Of a DNA stretch of 47,893 nucleotides, positions 16,759 to 25,378 are shown in pieces (the stretch's first letter is position 1; each line of letters starts with the position of its first letter). The DNA lies in contig NZ_PXZO01000030.1 of the NCBI RefSeq assembly GCF_003013475.1, forward strand, positions 1 to 47,893, read 5' to 3'. The translations under genes and the position numbers were made by a program. The notes under the pieces were generated by a model, which saw nothing but the letters and a program-made list of their open reading frames with translations, did no database searches and was not told where the DNA came from. Origin of the DNA: Brevibacillus porteri (lineage in GTDB: Bacteria > Bacillota > Bacilli > Brevibacillales > Brevibacillaceae).

Positions 16759-17346
16759 TTAATGAAACAAGGATGCAAGATGATGCTCTAGCACTTTCGT
16801 AATCCATTCCCCATTGACACGCTGCGGTTCAAGATAGGCATGCAGCGCCAGACCATCGATGACGGCATAGAGCTTTTCTGCTTCCATCTCTTTGTCCAGC
16901 TCTTTGCGTAATAGATTTAGTTGATCAGCAGAGTCCAACAGCTTGCGGACGGCGGCATAGATCCCGTCGTGCTGTGCATCAAAGCCATCTTTCTTGTGTC
17001 GGAAGTACACGGTAAAAGCAAACCACACTTCCATTTCGACCATCTTTTCTTGATTCGTAGGGAGTAGCTCCAGAAAGATTTTGGTGATTCTCTCTTTTGG
17101 CGCCCATTTTTCATTGGCGGAGATTTCAGCAATTCGAGCTGTCGCCCTCTCTTTTACGAGCTGCATGGCATACATCAACAGTTCATCCTGTGTTGCAAAG
17201 TAATGTCGCAGAGCACCTAATGAAAGTCCTGCTTCTTTTGCTATGCCCCTTACCGTCGCTCCCTCCATTCCTTGCTCAACTATGACACGCCACGTTGCTT
17301 CTGCTATTTGTTCTCTTCTTTTCTCATGATCGATTATTTTTGGCAT
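16759..17346 (-). CDS. TetR/AcrR-family regulator, PksA-like
   Basis: A 195-residue repressor. The N-terminal TetR DNA-binding domain reads from HEKRREQIAEATWRVI to ATVRGIAKEAGLSLGALRHYF, with the recognition helix LGALRHYF. The C-terminal part (about 80-195) is the ligand-binding and dimerisation domain. It resembles B. subtilis PksA, and like that gene it neighbours a YmcC-like membrane protein. The shared intergenic region carries three TTGTATT-containing sites, one a perfect palindrome, which are likely its operators. It is transcribed away from the membrane protein gene. The inducer is unknown. Confidence 0.82.
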   Translation of the reverse strand: MPKIIDHEKRREQIAEATWRVIVEQGMEGATVRGIAKEAGLSLGALRHYFATQDELLMYAMQLVKERATARIAEISANEKWAPKERITKIFLELLPTNQEKMVEMEVWFAFTVYFRHKKDGFDAQHDGIYAAVRKLLDSADQLNLLRKELDKEMEAEKLYAVIDGLALHAYLEPQRVNGEWITKVLEHHLASLFH

Positions 17347-17451
17347 AGTTGTATTTTAACAAGATTTGCAAGGGACAAGCAACTTTGATAATACGATTGT
17401 ATTATTTAAAGTTTGATGTTAAAATCCCTTTTATTAGCACAGTTGTATTAT
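17347..17451. promoter_or_regulatory. Operator cluster between TetR and YmcC-like genes
   Basis: ATAATACGATTGTATTAT at 17388-17405 has perfect 7-base arms (ATAATAC/GTATTAT). Related half sites are TTGTATTTTA at 17349-17358 and TTGTATTAT at about 17443-17451. The last contains TATTAT, a possible -10 element of the membrane protein gene. Repeated palindromic sites in a TetR divergent region usually mean that both genes are autoregulated. Confidence 0.55.
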
Positions 17452-17480
17452 AAAAATTTCCGAAAAGGGGACCTATTCTA

Positions 17481-18044
17481 GTGAACTTTGTTGCATGGAT
17501 GATTGTCGCATGCGAAATCGCATTTTGGGTGGTCATTGTACTTGGCCTTTTCACAAGGTACGTGCTCAAACAAAAAAAGGCCGGGCTCTTTCTTCTCGCC
17601 CTGACGCCTGTTGTTGATGTAGTTTTGCTCGTCGTTACGAGCGTGGATTTGTATCGTGGGGCTACCGCTACGATTCCTCATGCGCTGGCTGCCGTTTATA
17701 TCGGGGTTTCGCTTGCGTTTGGGAAAAGTATGATTCAATGGGCGGATGAAAAATTTCAGCAGTACGTCACAAAGCAAGGTACGGCGAAGCCCAAGTTATA
17801 CGGCATGGAGTATGCCAAGAATTACGCCAAAAGCTGGTTTAGACATCTCTTCTCCTATGTAATTGGGGCGGCTCTCTTAGCGGGGACCATCTACTTTATC
17901 GATGATGCGGAACGAACTGCTTCTTTATGGCATATTCTCCAGCTTTGGACTGTTGTTCTGGGGATTGATCTATTGATTACAGCCAGCTATTTTCTCTTTC
18001 CAAAGAAAGATAAGCGAGACACCGTTTCCAAAAATGATTGGTGA
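17481..18044 (+). CDS. ymcC: YmcC-like integral membrane protein
   Basis: A 187-residue membrane protein with about five or six hydrophobic segments, starting WMIVACEIAFWVVIVLGLF and ending with LLITASYFLFPKK. Between the two membrane halves is a hydrophilic loop (DEKFQQYVTKQGTAKPKLYG). It resembles YmcC of Bacillus, a membrane protein of unknown function that lies next to pksA in B. subtilis, which matches the arrangement here. The GTG start has AAAAGGGG ten bases upstream. The operators shared with the TetR gene suggest it is the main target of that repressor, perhaps with a role in export or envelope stress (inference). Confidence 0.7.
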   Translation: MNFVAWMIVACEIAFWVVIVLGLFTRYVLKQKKAGLFLLALTPVVDVVLLVVTSVDLYRGATATIPHALAAVYIGVSLAFGKSMIQWADEKFQQYVTKQGTAKPKLYGMEYAKNYAKSWFRHLFSYVIGAALLAGTIYFIDDAERTASLWHILQLWTVVLGIDLLITASYFLFPKKDKRDTVSKNDW

Positions 18045-18055
18045 GAGGCTTCCTA

Positions 18056-18811
18056 TTAGCTTTCGTCTTCGCTGTCATCCTCACCAAATGCGAGTTCGAT
18101 GTAAATAAATTGAATCACTAGCTGACATACTTGATCGTTTTCATCCAACCCAAAATAGACAGGATAGGCACCATCCCCAAATCCCGTCTGAATCATCGGA
18201 ACGGATAAATCGGTGCCTGGTATCGTCCAGTTTATATAATCTCCAGCGCTTCTTTGGTATTTTGGATGGTCTTTGTAACTTTGTGCAAAAACACCAGCGA
18301 AATAATCGTCATAAATATTGCCGTCTGGATTGTCTTTTTTCCAGCTATCATAAAAATCCAGATAAGCATCTCTTGTTTTGACATCTACCACAGTAGCAAG
18401 GCCTGCGTCCACATTAAACCCAAAATATTCGCCTTCTGCTAGATTTTCGAAATCCTCGTCTCCAATGAGGGCTTCCGTAAATTTTTGGGGAGCTTTATCT
18501 GTGAACTCCACCTTAGCAGCTGCATACCTGTAGTGATCTTCTTCAACAGTTACCACACAAACAGTTAATGGAAAGGTTCCTGTAGGGACTTTTCGAAAAT
18601 ACGGGGCACTATTTCTCTCCAGATACACAAGCGGATCACGAACGATGATGTCTCCAGTAGGAATCGTGATTTCCCCCAAAGAAAGCAAGTTAATTGGTTT
18701 CCCACTGATCTGTGTTGATGTGAAATAGGTGTGTAAATCAACTTGGGGCTCTAACATCTGTTTTTTTTGTTCATATCGTGCTAGCCATTGATCGTTTGGA
18801 ATCTTATTCAT
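18056..18811 (-). CDS. DUF4241-family protein
   Basis: A 251-residue soluble acidic protein of the DUF4241 type. Typical stretches are GDIIVRDPLVYLERNSAPYF, then FPLTVCVVTV and RYAAAKVEF, and finally the glycine-rich GFGDGAYPVYFGLDENDQVC near the C-terminus. The function of the family is not established. ATG 18811 is preferred to the ATG four codons upstream, which lacks room for a ribosome-binding site. It converges on the ymcC-like gene with an 11-base gap. Confidence 0.75.
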   Translation of the reverse strand: MNKIPNDQWLARYEQKKQMLEPQVDLHTYFTSTQISGKPINLLSLGEITIPTGDIIVRDPLVYLERNSAPYFRKVPTGTFPLTVCVVTVEEDHYRYAAAKVEFTDKAPQKFTEALIGDEDFENLAEGEYFGFNVDAGLATVVDVKTRDAYLDFYDSWKKDNPDGNIYDDYFAGVFAQSYKDHPKYQRSAGDYINWTIPGTDLSVPMIQTGFGDGAYPVYFGLDENDQVCQLVIQFIYIELAFGEDDSEDES

Positions 18812-18990
18812 CTTTATACACATCCTAAAATTGTCAATTTGTCAATCACTCCTAAAATTATACAAAATCACCCATAGAAAAGGTAGAACGGCTTCGTTGT
18901 TTGCATAACGGGCAATCCGATGCATAGGCATGGTTAGTGGATGAAGTAAACAAAACCTATGCCTGTCCAAGGATGAAGGAGGTTGCCCGA

Positions 18991-20169
18991 ATGAATCCGC
19001 CAGCCAAGGGGGATCAAATTCCCCAGCCGATGAGAAGTGACGGGACTGGATGGGTCGATCTCGGTCCACGGAATGTCATGCGTGATCGGCAAAATCCGAA
19101 TATGCTAGTTCCTCCCGTCACAGATGCGGGCTTGCTGCCCAATCTGAAATTTTCCTTCTCAGATGCCTCTATGACATTAAATCATGGCGGCTGGTCCCGT
19201 GAAGTCACCATACGCGAGTTGCCAATCGCCACTACACTTGCGGGTGTAAACATGAGCCTGACGCCAGGCGGTGTGCGCGAGCTGCACTGGCATCAGCAGG
19301 CGGAGTGGGCCTACATGTTGCTCGGCCGTGCACGAATTACATCTGTTGACCAGCGTGGACGGAATTTTATCGCAGATATCGGCAAAGGCGATCTGTGGTA
19401 TTTCCCTCCCGGCATCCCCCACTCGATTCAGGGGCTTGAGGAAGGCTGTGAGTTTTTGCTCGTTTTCGACGATGGGCATTTTTCCGATCTGAATACGCTA
19501 TCGATCTCCGATTGGTTTGCGCATACGCCAACCGATGTGCTATCCGCAAATTTCGGTGTACCAGAATCAGCCTTTGCCGACATTCCTGACAAGCAAGTGT
19601 ACATTTATCAGAGCGAGGTTCCGGGTTCCATCGAAGCAGATCAAGTGGAATCTCCATACGGAACCGTCCCCCTCCCTTTTTCCCATCGTTTACTCGCCCA
19701 ACGCCCCCTCATTACACCTGGTGGTAGTGTACGCATCGTCGATTCCCGCAACTTTCCAATCTCCAAGACAATCGCGGCAGCACTCGTAGAGGTACGTCCC
19801 GGGGCCATGAGAGAGTTGCATTGGCATCCCAATAACGACGAGTGGCAATATTACATTTCAGGCCAAGCGCGGATGACGGTTTTTATCGGAAACGGAAACG
19901 CTCGAACGTTTGACTACCAAGCAGGTGATGTCGGTTACGTTCCTTTTGCGACGGGGCATTATATCCAAAACACCGGGACGGAAACGGTGTGGTTTTTGGA
20001 AATGTTCAAGAGCGACCGCTTTGTCGATGTGTCGCTGAATCAATGGATGGCGCTCACCCCGCATGAACTCGTCGCTTCCAACTTGTGTGTAGGTCCTGAA
20101 CTATTAGATGCGTTGCGTAAGGATAAATGGCCCGTTGTCAAATATCCTGGATATGGCTATGTCCCGTGA
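18991..20169 (+). CDS. Oxalate decarboxylase-family bicupin (OxdC/OxdD-like)
   Basis: A 392-residue bicupin that aligns well along its length with B. subtilis OxdC, a manganese enzyme converting oxalate to formate and CO2. Domain 1 has the metal ligands H99, H101, E105 and H144 ([15 protein letters not shown]). Domain 2 has [11 protein letters not shown] and GHYIQ. The active-site lid, SENST in OxdC, reads SDLNT here (residues 165-169), so the catalytic glutamate is replaced by aspartate. ATG 18991 has a perfect AAGGAGG eight bases upstream. No signal peptide is seen, which fits a cytosolic or spore-coat location. It is a single gene closed by a strong terminator. Confidence 0.88.
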   Translation: MNPPAKGDQIPQPMRSDGTGWVDLGPRNVMRDRQNPNMLVPPVTDAGLLPNLKFSFSDASMTLNHGGWSREVTIRELPIATTLAGVNMSLTPGGVRELHWHQQAEWAYMLLGRARITSVDQRGRNFIADIGKGDLWYFPPGIPHSIQGLEEGCEFLLVFDDGHFSDLNTLSISDWFAHTPTDVLSANFGVPESAFADIPDKQVYIYQSEVPGSIEADQVESPYGTVPLPFSHRLLAQRPLITPGGSVRIVDSRNFPISKTIAAALVEVRPGAMRELHWHPNNDEWQYYISGQARMTVFIGNGNARTFDYQAGDVGYVPFATGHYIQNTGTETVWFLEMFKSDRFVDVSLNQWMALTPHELVASNLCVGPELLDALRKDKWPVVKYPGYGYVP

Positions 20170-20177
20170 ATGCAATG

Positions 20178-20210
20178 GAAGACCAGCCCTAATGGACTGG
20201 TCTTCTTTTT
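20178..20210 (+). terminator. Intrinsic terminator of the oxalate decarboxylase gene
   Basis: GAAGACCAG, a ten-base loop, then CTGGTCTTC and five Ts. Confidence 0.88.
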
Positions 20211-20212
20211 AC

Positions 20213-20453
20213 TTCTCTTTTTTAGGGGTCTTGTAGCTTTCGTACGGGTACTCAGGATCGCCAGCGAAAAGTGGGCCTGTGTCCCCGGCACTTGTTACCC
20301 GAAATTTTGCGGTCATGCGTAATAACAGCCTGCTTGTCCTCCGTGATTTTCACGTCTAGCTCGAACGTGCTCACGCCTAATTCAAGGTCATGGTAAAACG
20401 ACGCCAATGTGGACTCTACGGTGAGCCCTACGCCCCATGTAGGCGTCTAGTCA
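20213..20453 (-). pseudogene. Fragment of a glycerophosphodiester phosphodiesterase, frameshifted
   Basis: On the minus strand this stretch reads ESTLASFYHDLELGVSTFEL, then DVKITEDKQAVITHDRKISG, which matches the metal-binding core of GDPD enzymes (normally PENTLAAF...E.D...T.D...V..HD). After NKC the frame shifts, and the adjacent frame continues DTGPLFAGDPEYPYESYKTP before running out. The N-terminus, with its HRG motif, and most of the barrel are gone; a stop codon (TAG) lies just before the readable part. These enzymes split glycerophosphodiesters to glycerol-3-phosphate. The fragment is bounded by the oxd terminator and the next small gene. Confidence 0.75.
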
Positions 20454-20457
20454 TCGT

Positions 20458-20778
20458 TTACATATGAGAGGCATTCATAACGCCCATCGATTGAATGTGA
20501 TTCTTGGTTACTTCTGTCCCACACTCATAGAGCGCAGTGTAAATTTGCCGTAGACACTCATCATAAACATCATTCTCGGTATCAAAGTGATAAGGAATCG
20601 CTACGACATGACCACGCAAGAATGTACCAAACTCATACTCAGTCCTTTGGTCAAACAAGGTTCTCAGTGAATGCACTTGCAAGTCGGTTGCTTCTATTTC
20701 AAACTCATACGTTGCGTCACCTTGGTTTTCCAAAATAGTCCCGGCTTGAACAGAAACGTAGTATCGTTTTTTTTCCAT
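20458..20778 (-). CDS. Conserved hypothetical protein, 106 residues
   Basis: A small soluble acidic protein beginning MEKKRYYVSVQAGTIL, with a predicted alpha/beta composition and a histidine-bearing centre (FLRGHVVAIPYHFDTEND). I do not recognise a named family, although the sequence looks like a conserved Bacillales protein. ATG 20778 is chosen because GGAGG lies eleven bases upstream; a TTG further upstream overlaps that site. It may be cotranscribed with the small membrane protein gene 22 bases upstream. Confidence 0.6.
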   Translation of the reverse strand: MEKKRYYVSVQAGTILENQGDATYEFEIEATDLQVHSLRTLFDQRTEYEFGTFLRGHVVAIPYHFDTENDVYDECLRQIYTALYECGTEVTKNHIQSMGVMNASHM

Positions 20779-20799
20779 TAAAATATCAGCCTCCAAAAG

Positions 20800-21030
20800 C
20801 TAAGAATATACAAGGATAGAAATTAGCAAAACAGCTAGCAGAACGGCAAAAGCTGCAATATAAACAAGCATCCCGACATTTCCCAAAACTTTATGCTTTA
20901 CTGTCGTTTGGCTTATGTTGTGGTCCAATTCCTTCGATTCTTGCCTCTTTATAAAACGTATCGTCAATAATAAACCTGCTAAAAAAATAAGAGCAAAAAT
21001 ACCGTAGTAAATCCAGGTATTTTGGAGCAT
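20800..21030 (-). CDS. Small two-segment membrane protein, 76 residues
   Basis: An unrecognised small protein with two hydrophobic segments, WIYYGIFALIFLAGLLLTI and GMLVYIAAFAVLLAVLLISI, joined by a charged loop (RFIKRQESKELDHN). ATG 21030 follows GGGGAAG at a good distance; longer in-frame starts lack such a site. It is probably in one transcript with the 106-residue gene. Function unknown. Confidence 0.55.
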   Translation of the reverse strand: MLQNTWIYYGIFALIFLAGLLLTIRFIKRQESKELDHNISQTTVKHKVLGNVGMLVYIAAFAVLLAVLLISILVYS

Positions 21031-21121
21031 TTCGCTTCCCCGCTTTCGTATATGACTACAATTAGTTTGTGGGAGACGGTACTTTTTATTCACCATTAAT
21101 TAAATTACCTATCTTCGCCCG

Positions 21122-21158
21122 CAAAAAAAAATCCCTCTCCGCATTGAGAAGGATTTGC
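21122..21158 (-). terminator. Intrinsic terminator of the chromate transporter gene
   Basis: AAATCCTTCTC pairs imperfectly with GAGAGGGATTT, followed on the minus strand by a long T run. Confidence 0.8.
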
Positions 21159-21175
21159 TAAATTTTCACCTGAAA

Positions 21176-22387
21176 CTAAGCAACTGAAAGCAACCATCCG
21201 CTCAAAGCGCCTGTAACCACAACCAGCCATGGCGGCAGCTTCCAGTGCTCCAGCATGATAAACAAAATAGCCGCTACCGCAAAATCCAGCGGAGCAAGAA
21301 TGGTACTCGTCCAAATCGGATCGTACAGGGCTGCCAGTAAAATCCCGACGACTGCTGCATTCACACCTACCAGCATTCCCTGGATTTTCGAATTTCTCCT
21401 CAAGGCATTCCAAAACGGCAATGCGCCGATGACGAGTAAAAAGGCTGGTAGAAAAATCGCAATCGTAGCCACTACTGCCCCGACTCCTCCTGCAATCATG
21501 GCTCCCAAATAAGCGGCAAACGTAAACAATGGCCCCGGTACTGCTTGTGTAGCCCCGTAGCCGGTAAGAAAAGCTTCTTCCGTCATCCAACCTGTCGAGA
21601 TCACCTCTCTCTCCAGCAAAGGCAATACAACGTGACCTCCACCAAAAACAAGTGAGCCCGCACGGAAAAAGCTCTCAAACAACGCGAGCAAGGAAAAGCC
21701 TGTACTCTCTCGTAGGATAGGCAGCACCAACAAAAGTCCGAAGAAAACGATCCAGCACGTAATGGCTAGTGCGCGACTGATTGGCACACGAAATTCAGGA
21801 AGATCCGAAACTTTTTGCTGCCGGAAGATAAGAACCCCTGCTATTCCTGCTAGAATCATAACTGTGACCTGACTCCATGCAGAATGCCACAGCAGTGTGA
21901 TGGTAGCAGCGATGATCGCAATCGTCACCCGTGTTCGATCCGGGGCAAGCTTTTGTCCCATCCCCCATACGGCATGAGCAACAATCGCGACAGCTACTAA
22001 TTTTAGACCGTGAATCCAAGAAGCACTATCACTGTCCACTCCTTGTAAAGTGAACGCAAAGATCAGGAGAGCCAATACCGAAGGCAGAGTGAAGCCGATC
22101 CATGCAGCAACCCCTCCCCACAATCCAGCTCGCATGATTCCGATTCCGATCCCTACCTGGCTGCTTGCGGGACCAGGGAGAAACTGACAAAGCGCAACCA
22201 AATCCGCGTAGCTTTGCTCATCCATCCATTTTCTACGTCGAATGTATTCGTTGTGAAAATAACCGAGATGCGCGATGGGACCACCGAATGAAGTCAATCC
22301 CAGCTTGGTCGAAACGAGCAAAACTTCAAGCACAGCTTCCCATCTACTTTTTTTGTGCCCGGTTTCTTCTAGGAGATTATTTTTCAC
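21176..22387 (-). CDS. chrA: Chromate transporter, ChrA family (two-domain)
   Basis: A 403-residue membrane protein of the CHR family. The N-terminal half carries SFGGPIAHLGYFHNEYIRRR and LCQFLPGPASSQVGIGIG. The C-terminal half repeats the pattern as LVFGGGHVVLPLLEREVI and GATQAVPGPLFTFAAYLG, so this is the long, fused form. Long-chain ChrA proteins expel chromate from the cytoplasm, possibly driven by proton exchange. A GTG start at 22387 follows GAGAGGTG. It is monocistronic, with its own terminator; no chromate regulator gene is adjacent. Confidence 0.9.
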   Translation of the reverse strand: MKNNLLEETGHKKSRWEAVLEVLLVSTKLGLTSFGGPIAHLGYFHNEYIRRRKWMDEQSYADLVALCQFLPGPASSQVGIGIGIMRAGLWGGVAAWIGFTLPSVLALLIFAFTLQGVDSDSASWIHGLKLVAVAIVAHAVWGMGQKLAPDRTRVTIAIIAATITLLWHSAWSQVTVMILAGIAGVLIFRQQKVSDLPEFRVPISRALAITCWIVFFGLLLVLPILRESTGFSLLALFESFFRAGSLVFGGGHVVLPLLEREVISTGWMTEEAFLTGYGATQAVPGPLFTFAAYLGAMIAGGVGAVVATIAIFLPAFLLVIGALPFWNALRRNSKIQGMLVGVNAAVVGILLAALYDPIWTSTILAPLDFAVAAILFIMLEHWKLPPWLVVVTGALSGWLLSVA

Positions 22388-22474
22388 TTAGCTGTACACC
22401 TCTCCGATCTCCGCTTCATCATACAAGCTATTTTATCGCTTTTCCTACCCTTTCATTGTAAAAAGATCATAAAG

Positions 22475-22500
22475 AAGGCCCCGCATCATCGATACGGAGC
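22475..22500 (-). terminator. Intrinsic terminator of the moxR operon
   Basis: On the minus strand GGCTCCG, an eleven-base loop, then CGGGGCC and TTCTTT. The hairpin has one mismatch and the T run is short. Confidence 0.65.
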
Positions 22501-22510
22501 CTAAACCCTG

Positions 22511-24310
22511 CTATTCCATTCGAAATACCGGTCCTCTCGTCACGAACGGCAGGTTACTCCCCTTCGGCAGCATGATGGCATGACTACGAGTTACTTTGAT
22601 CCGATCACATTCCCCATCGGTAATGATCAAAATCGGTCCGTCCTTTGGAAAATCGGTTGCTTTTTCCAGCATGTCAATGCCCGGCTGCAGGATCGTTCCC
22701 CCGCGTCCTTTGACTTTGACGCGACCTGCAATGTCCTCGGGAGAAAGGTAGCCCGCATCATGCGCCTGCGCATCGCAAAAGACCACGCGTGCATATGGAA
22801 CATCTCGTGCTTCACTGTAGCTCGCGATCGCCCCCAATGCTTTGCCGAGCAGCTTGGTATCCATCGAGCCGGATGTATCAATCACGACACCAAACGTGCG
22901 TGCCAGCTGATCCGTTTCGCGAAAGCTCCAGGCAGGACGGGCAATGTCAGGTGTAGAGGACTGTCTGCGGCTTGCCCTTGCATACGTGCGACTCTTTTCC
23001 AACGGAGGAAAATGCTCGTCAAACCAACGGGCAAGCTGAACATCCCACGGAATAGGCGGTTGCCCCAAGGCGCGAATCTCTTCTACCAAGCCCGCAGGCA
23101 AAAGCCCTCTCCCTTTCTCCTGATGGTAGATCAAGCCTTGCGACATCGCATTGCGATAAAAGTCATCCAGCGTCGTTCCCGGACCCTTTTCCCAAAAACG
23201 CGGATCGTCGCCATCCAGAATATCGCCCATGCCGATTCCTCGTAAGGTGTAGAGCTTGCGATACGTGCGCATGTCCGTCACGACTCGATCGTAAATCGCC
23301 TCTGCCGAGAGTCCCTTCAAGTCTGGGTCGTACAGTCCGCCAATTTGCGGAAAACGTCCCACACCGAGTTCCATCAGCCATTGATTAATCACGTAATCAC
23401 AGCTGACATTCCAGTAATACGGGTCGCGTCCTTGACAGCGCTCATGGTGGCGAAGCCCTGCGTGCAATAGCTCGTGTGCCATCACGAATTTACATTCCTC
23501 TTCATCCAAGCCCGCCGCAGGATTGATGAAGATTTCGTTGGATGTGACATCAATGGCTGCCACCGAGATTTGCAGCCGTTGGCAGATCTGTGAATCCTCG
23601 ATAATCGTGAAATGACTCGCTAAGGAAGCCAGCAATGGATAATGATTGATGAACCAGCGCTTGGCCTTTTGTGCCTCAGACAGCTGGTTCTCTTCATTCC
23701 CGAGAGCATCGGAATAGCCGCCCGCTACGCTGACAGCACTTTGCACCGCTTGCGCCAGCCCGATCCCCAAGAGCCGCTCCCACTTCACATCTCGATTGTA
23801 GGTGTACCGGACGTATTTATCTGAGAAAAGCATATCTGCCTGTTTTTCCCCGCCCGTTCCAAACAGCTTCAAATGCTCCGGCACCCCATGCTCCACGAAC
23901 CGGTCATACAGCTCTTCTTCGCTCTTTCCCGATTTATCCAGCTCAAAGGCCATTTCAGCAGGAGGCTTCCCCAGCTTCATGTCTCTCAAAAAACGCGTAA
24001 TATAACAATCGCATGCGATGTTCCACAAAATCGGCTGCTCTTTTTCCACAAAATGTCCGAAGCCCAAATGCAGCAGCGCATGTGCGAGAACATAAATCCA
24101 TTCCCCGACTTCCCCTCTGCGCTTCGGATGCGCGTACAAGCTGCCTTCCCGGGTCACGACTACCCAACCGTTATCTGGACAAATACTTCGCTCGGAACGA
24201 ATAAAGTGCGCTCGCGAGGACAGTGGACCAAACATCGGGTGATGACTCAAAAAATGTACGGCCTGCTCGTAGTTTTGCGTCGACGGGTCGTTTTTAACTC
24301 CTCGGGCCAT
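22511..24310 (-). CDS. VWA-like metallopeptidase (DUF2201-type) with duplicated N-terminal module
   Basis: A 599-residue protein with no signal peptide. A zinc-protease motif HELLHAGLRHH (residues 279-289) lies in a module of about 120 residues. An earlier copy at about 8-140 matches it throughout (FLSHHPMFGPLSS against FINHYPLLASLAS; WNIACDCYITRFL against WNVSCDYVINQWL), but its motif is HALLHLGFGHF, without the catalytic glutamate. The C-terminal third is a von Willebrand A-like domain with the metal site DTSGSM (478-483) and TDGECD. Such proteins are paired with MoxR AAA+ ATPases, as here: the MoxR stop is three bases upstream. The partnership suggests an ATP-driven remodelling or maturation machine. 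The substrate is unknown. Confidence 0.8.
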   Translation of the reverse strand: MARGVKNDPSTQNYEQAVHFLSHHPMFGPLSSRAHFIRSERSICPDNGWVVVTREGSLYAHPKRRGEVGEWIYVLAHALLHLGFGHFVEKEQPILWNIACDCYITRFLRDMKLGKPPAEMAFELDKSGKSEEELYDRFVEHGVPEHLKLFGTGGEKQADMLFSDKYVRYTYNRDVKWERLLGIGLAQAVQSAVSVAGGYSDALGNEENQLSEAQKAKRWFINHYPLLASLASHFTIIEDSQICQRLQISVAAIDVTSNEIFINPAAGLDEEECKFVMAHELLHAGLRHHERCQGRDPYYWNVSCDYVINQWLMELGVGRFPQIGGLYDPDLKGLSAEAIYDRVVTDMRTYRKLYTLRGIGMGDILDGDDPRFWEKGPGTTLDDFYRNAMSQGLIYHQEKGRGLLPAGLVEEIRALGQPPIPWDVQLARWFDEHFPPLEKSRTYARASRRQSSTPDIARPAWSFRETDQLARTFGVVIDTSGSMDTKLLGKALGAIASYSEARDVPYARVVFCDAQAHDAGYLSPEDIAGRVKVKGRGGTILQPGIDMLEKATDFPKDGPILIITDGECDRIKVTRSHAIMLPKGSNLPFVTRGPVFRME

Positions 24311-24313
24311 TGG

Positions 24314-25378
24314 CTATTTGCCCTTCCTGTCCATGGCCAATCGCGGTAAATCACGAATGACCTCCACAACGAACCAGTCTGGCAATCCGTCGCCATCCTC
24401 GTGCCGCGCCACTATCATCTGTGCCATTTCCAGTGAGATGGAAGCGAGCTCCTTCAAGAGAGCTTTCGCTCGGTGCGCAAACCGTTTATGCTGCTCCCCA
24501 ACAGAGGCTTTATCCGCTGGCAGTTCTTTTTTGATCTGCGAACGGAAAGAATCGGCCAGAAAATACAGGACGTCCCGATCCTCTGGAGCCGTCGGGAAAG
24601 AAGCCTCTCCCTCCAAAATACGGTTGAGCTGATATTTGCCTTGAATGTTCTTGTGAAAAGCCCGAAATTGAGCAGCATGCTGGGGCGTCAAGCATCCGTA
24701 GGCCAGTACCCCCACCATCTCTGTCGTCAAGTTCTCACCGAATTCGTTCAGGGCATCAGATAGCATGTGCCAGGAACGCGGAGTAGAAAACGGTTCCTCG
24801 CTCTTCGGTGGCTGCGACCACAAATAGTCCGGGCGCACCTCTAAAAATTGCAGCACGTAGGAATGGATGCCGTTGCTGTACGCCCACTTCATCCATTGTT
24901 CATACGAGACTAGCAATTGGACATGGAACATCCGGTTGATCAGAGCAGACGACATCGGTTTGACAATCGCGCTATCCTGCGCCCTGTTTCCTGCTCCAAT
25001 CACAATGGACCCTTCTGGCAGATGATAATCCCCGATTCTCCGCTCATGAATCAGACTGTAAAACGCCTTTTGCACTTCTTGTGAGCATGCATTCAATTCG
25101 TCAAGAAACAAGCAGTACGGTTCTTCTCGCGCAATTTGCGCAGGTGGGCAAAATCTGCTTTTCCCATCTACGATCTGTGGGACACCAATAATATCTTCAG
25201 GTGCCAGCTGACTACCCAATAACGATACGCAAGGCAGGCCCACCTGCTCGGCAAACGCCTCGACGAGAGACGACTTGCCGATTCCCGGTGCGCCCCAAAT
25301 AAATACTGGACGAGCTACCGCAACGTTTAGCAGCACATCCATCAGTTGATTTTGCGTGACTTGAATTCCTAGATTCAT
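24314..25378 (-). CDS. MoxR-type AAA+ ATPase
   Basis: A 354-residue ATPase. Walker A is GAPGIGKS (29-36), Walker B is CLFLDELNA, sensor I is GAGNRAQD, and the arginine finger region is ALINRMFHVQLL. MoxR proteins act as chaperones that work with VWA-domain partners, and here the partner gene follows directly. ATG 25378 is preferred to the much longer frame upstream because AGAGAGG lies just before it and the protein then starts at the usual point before the ATPase core. The two genes form an operon closed by the terminator near 22480. Confidence 0.85.
   Translation of the reverse strand: MNLGIQVTQNQLMDVLLNVAVARPVFIWGAPGIGKSSLVEAFAEQVGLPCVSLLGSQLAPEDIIGVPQIVDGKSRFCPPAQIAREEPYCLFLDELNACSQEVQKAFYSLIHERRIGDYHLPEGSIVIGAGNRAQDSAIVKPMSSALINRMFHVQLLVSYEQWMKWAYSNGIHSYVLQFLEVRPDYLWSQPPKSEEPFSTPRSWHMLSDALNEFGENLTTEMVGVLAYGCLTPQHAAQFRAFHKNIQGKYQLNRILEGEASFPTAPEDRDVLYFLADSFRSQIKKELPADKASVGEQHKRFAHRAKALLKELASISLEMAQMIVARHEDGDGLPDWFVVEVIRDLPRLAMDRKGK

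Noticed and set aside
16481..16807. 108-codon open frame spanning the TetR terminator and the ABC operon leader
   Set aside because: It overlaps the end of the TetR gene, crosses a strong terminator and lacks a plausible domain.
20213..20453. Considered a non-coding RNA or an empty gap
   Set aside because: The minus strand reads clearly as a GDPD fragment in two adjacent frames, so it was called a pseudogene.
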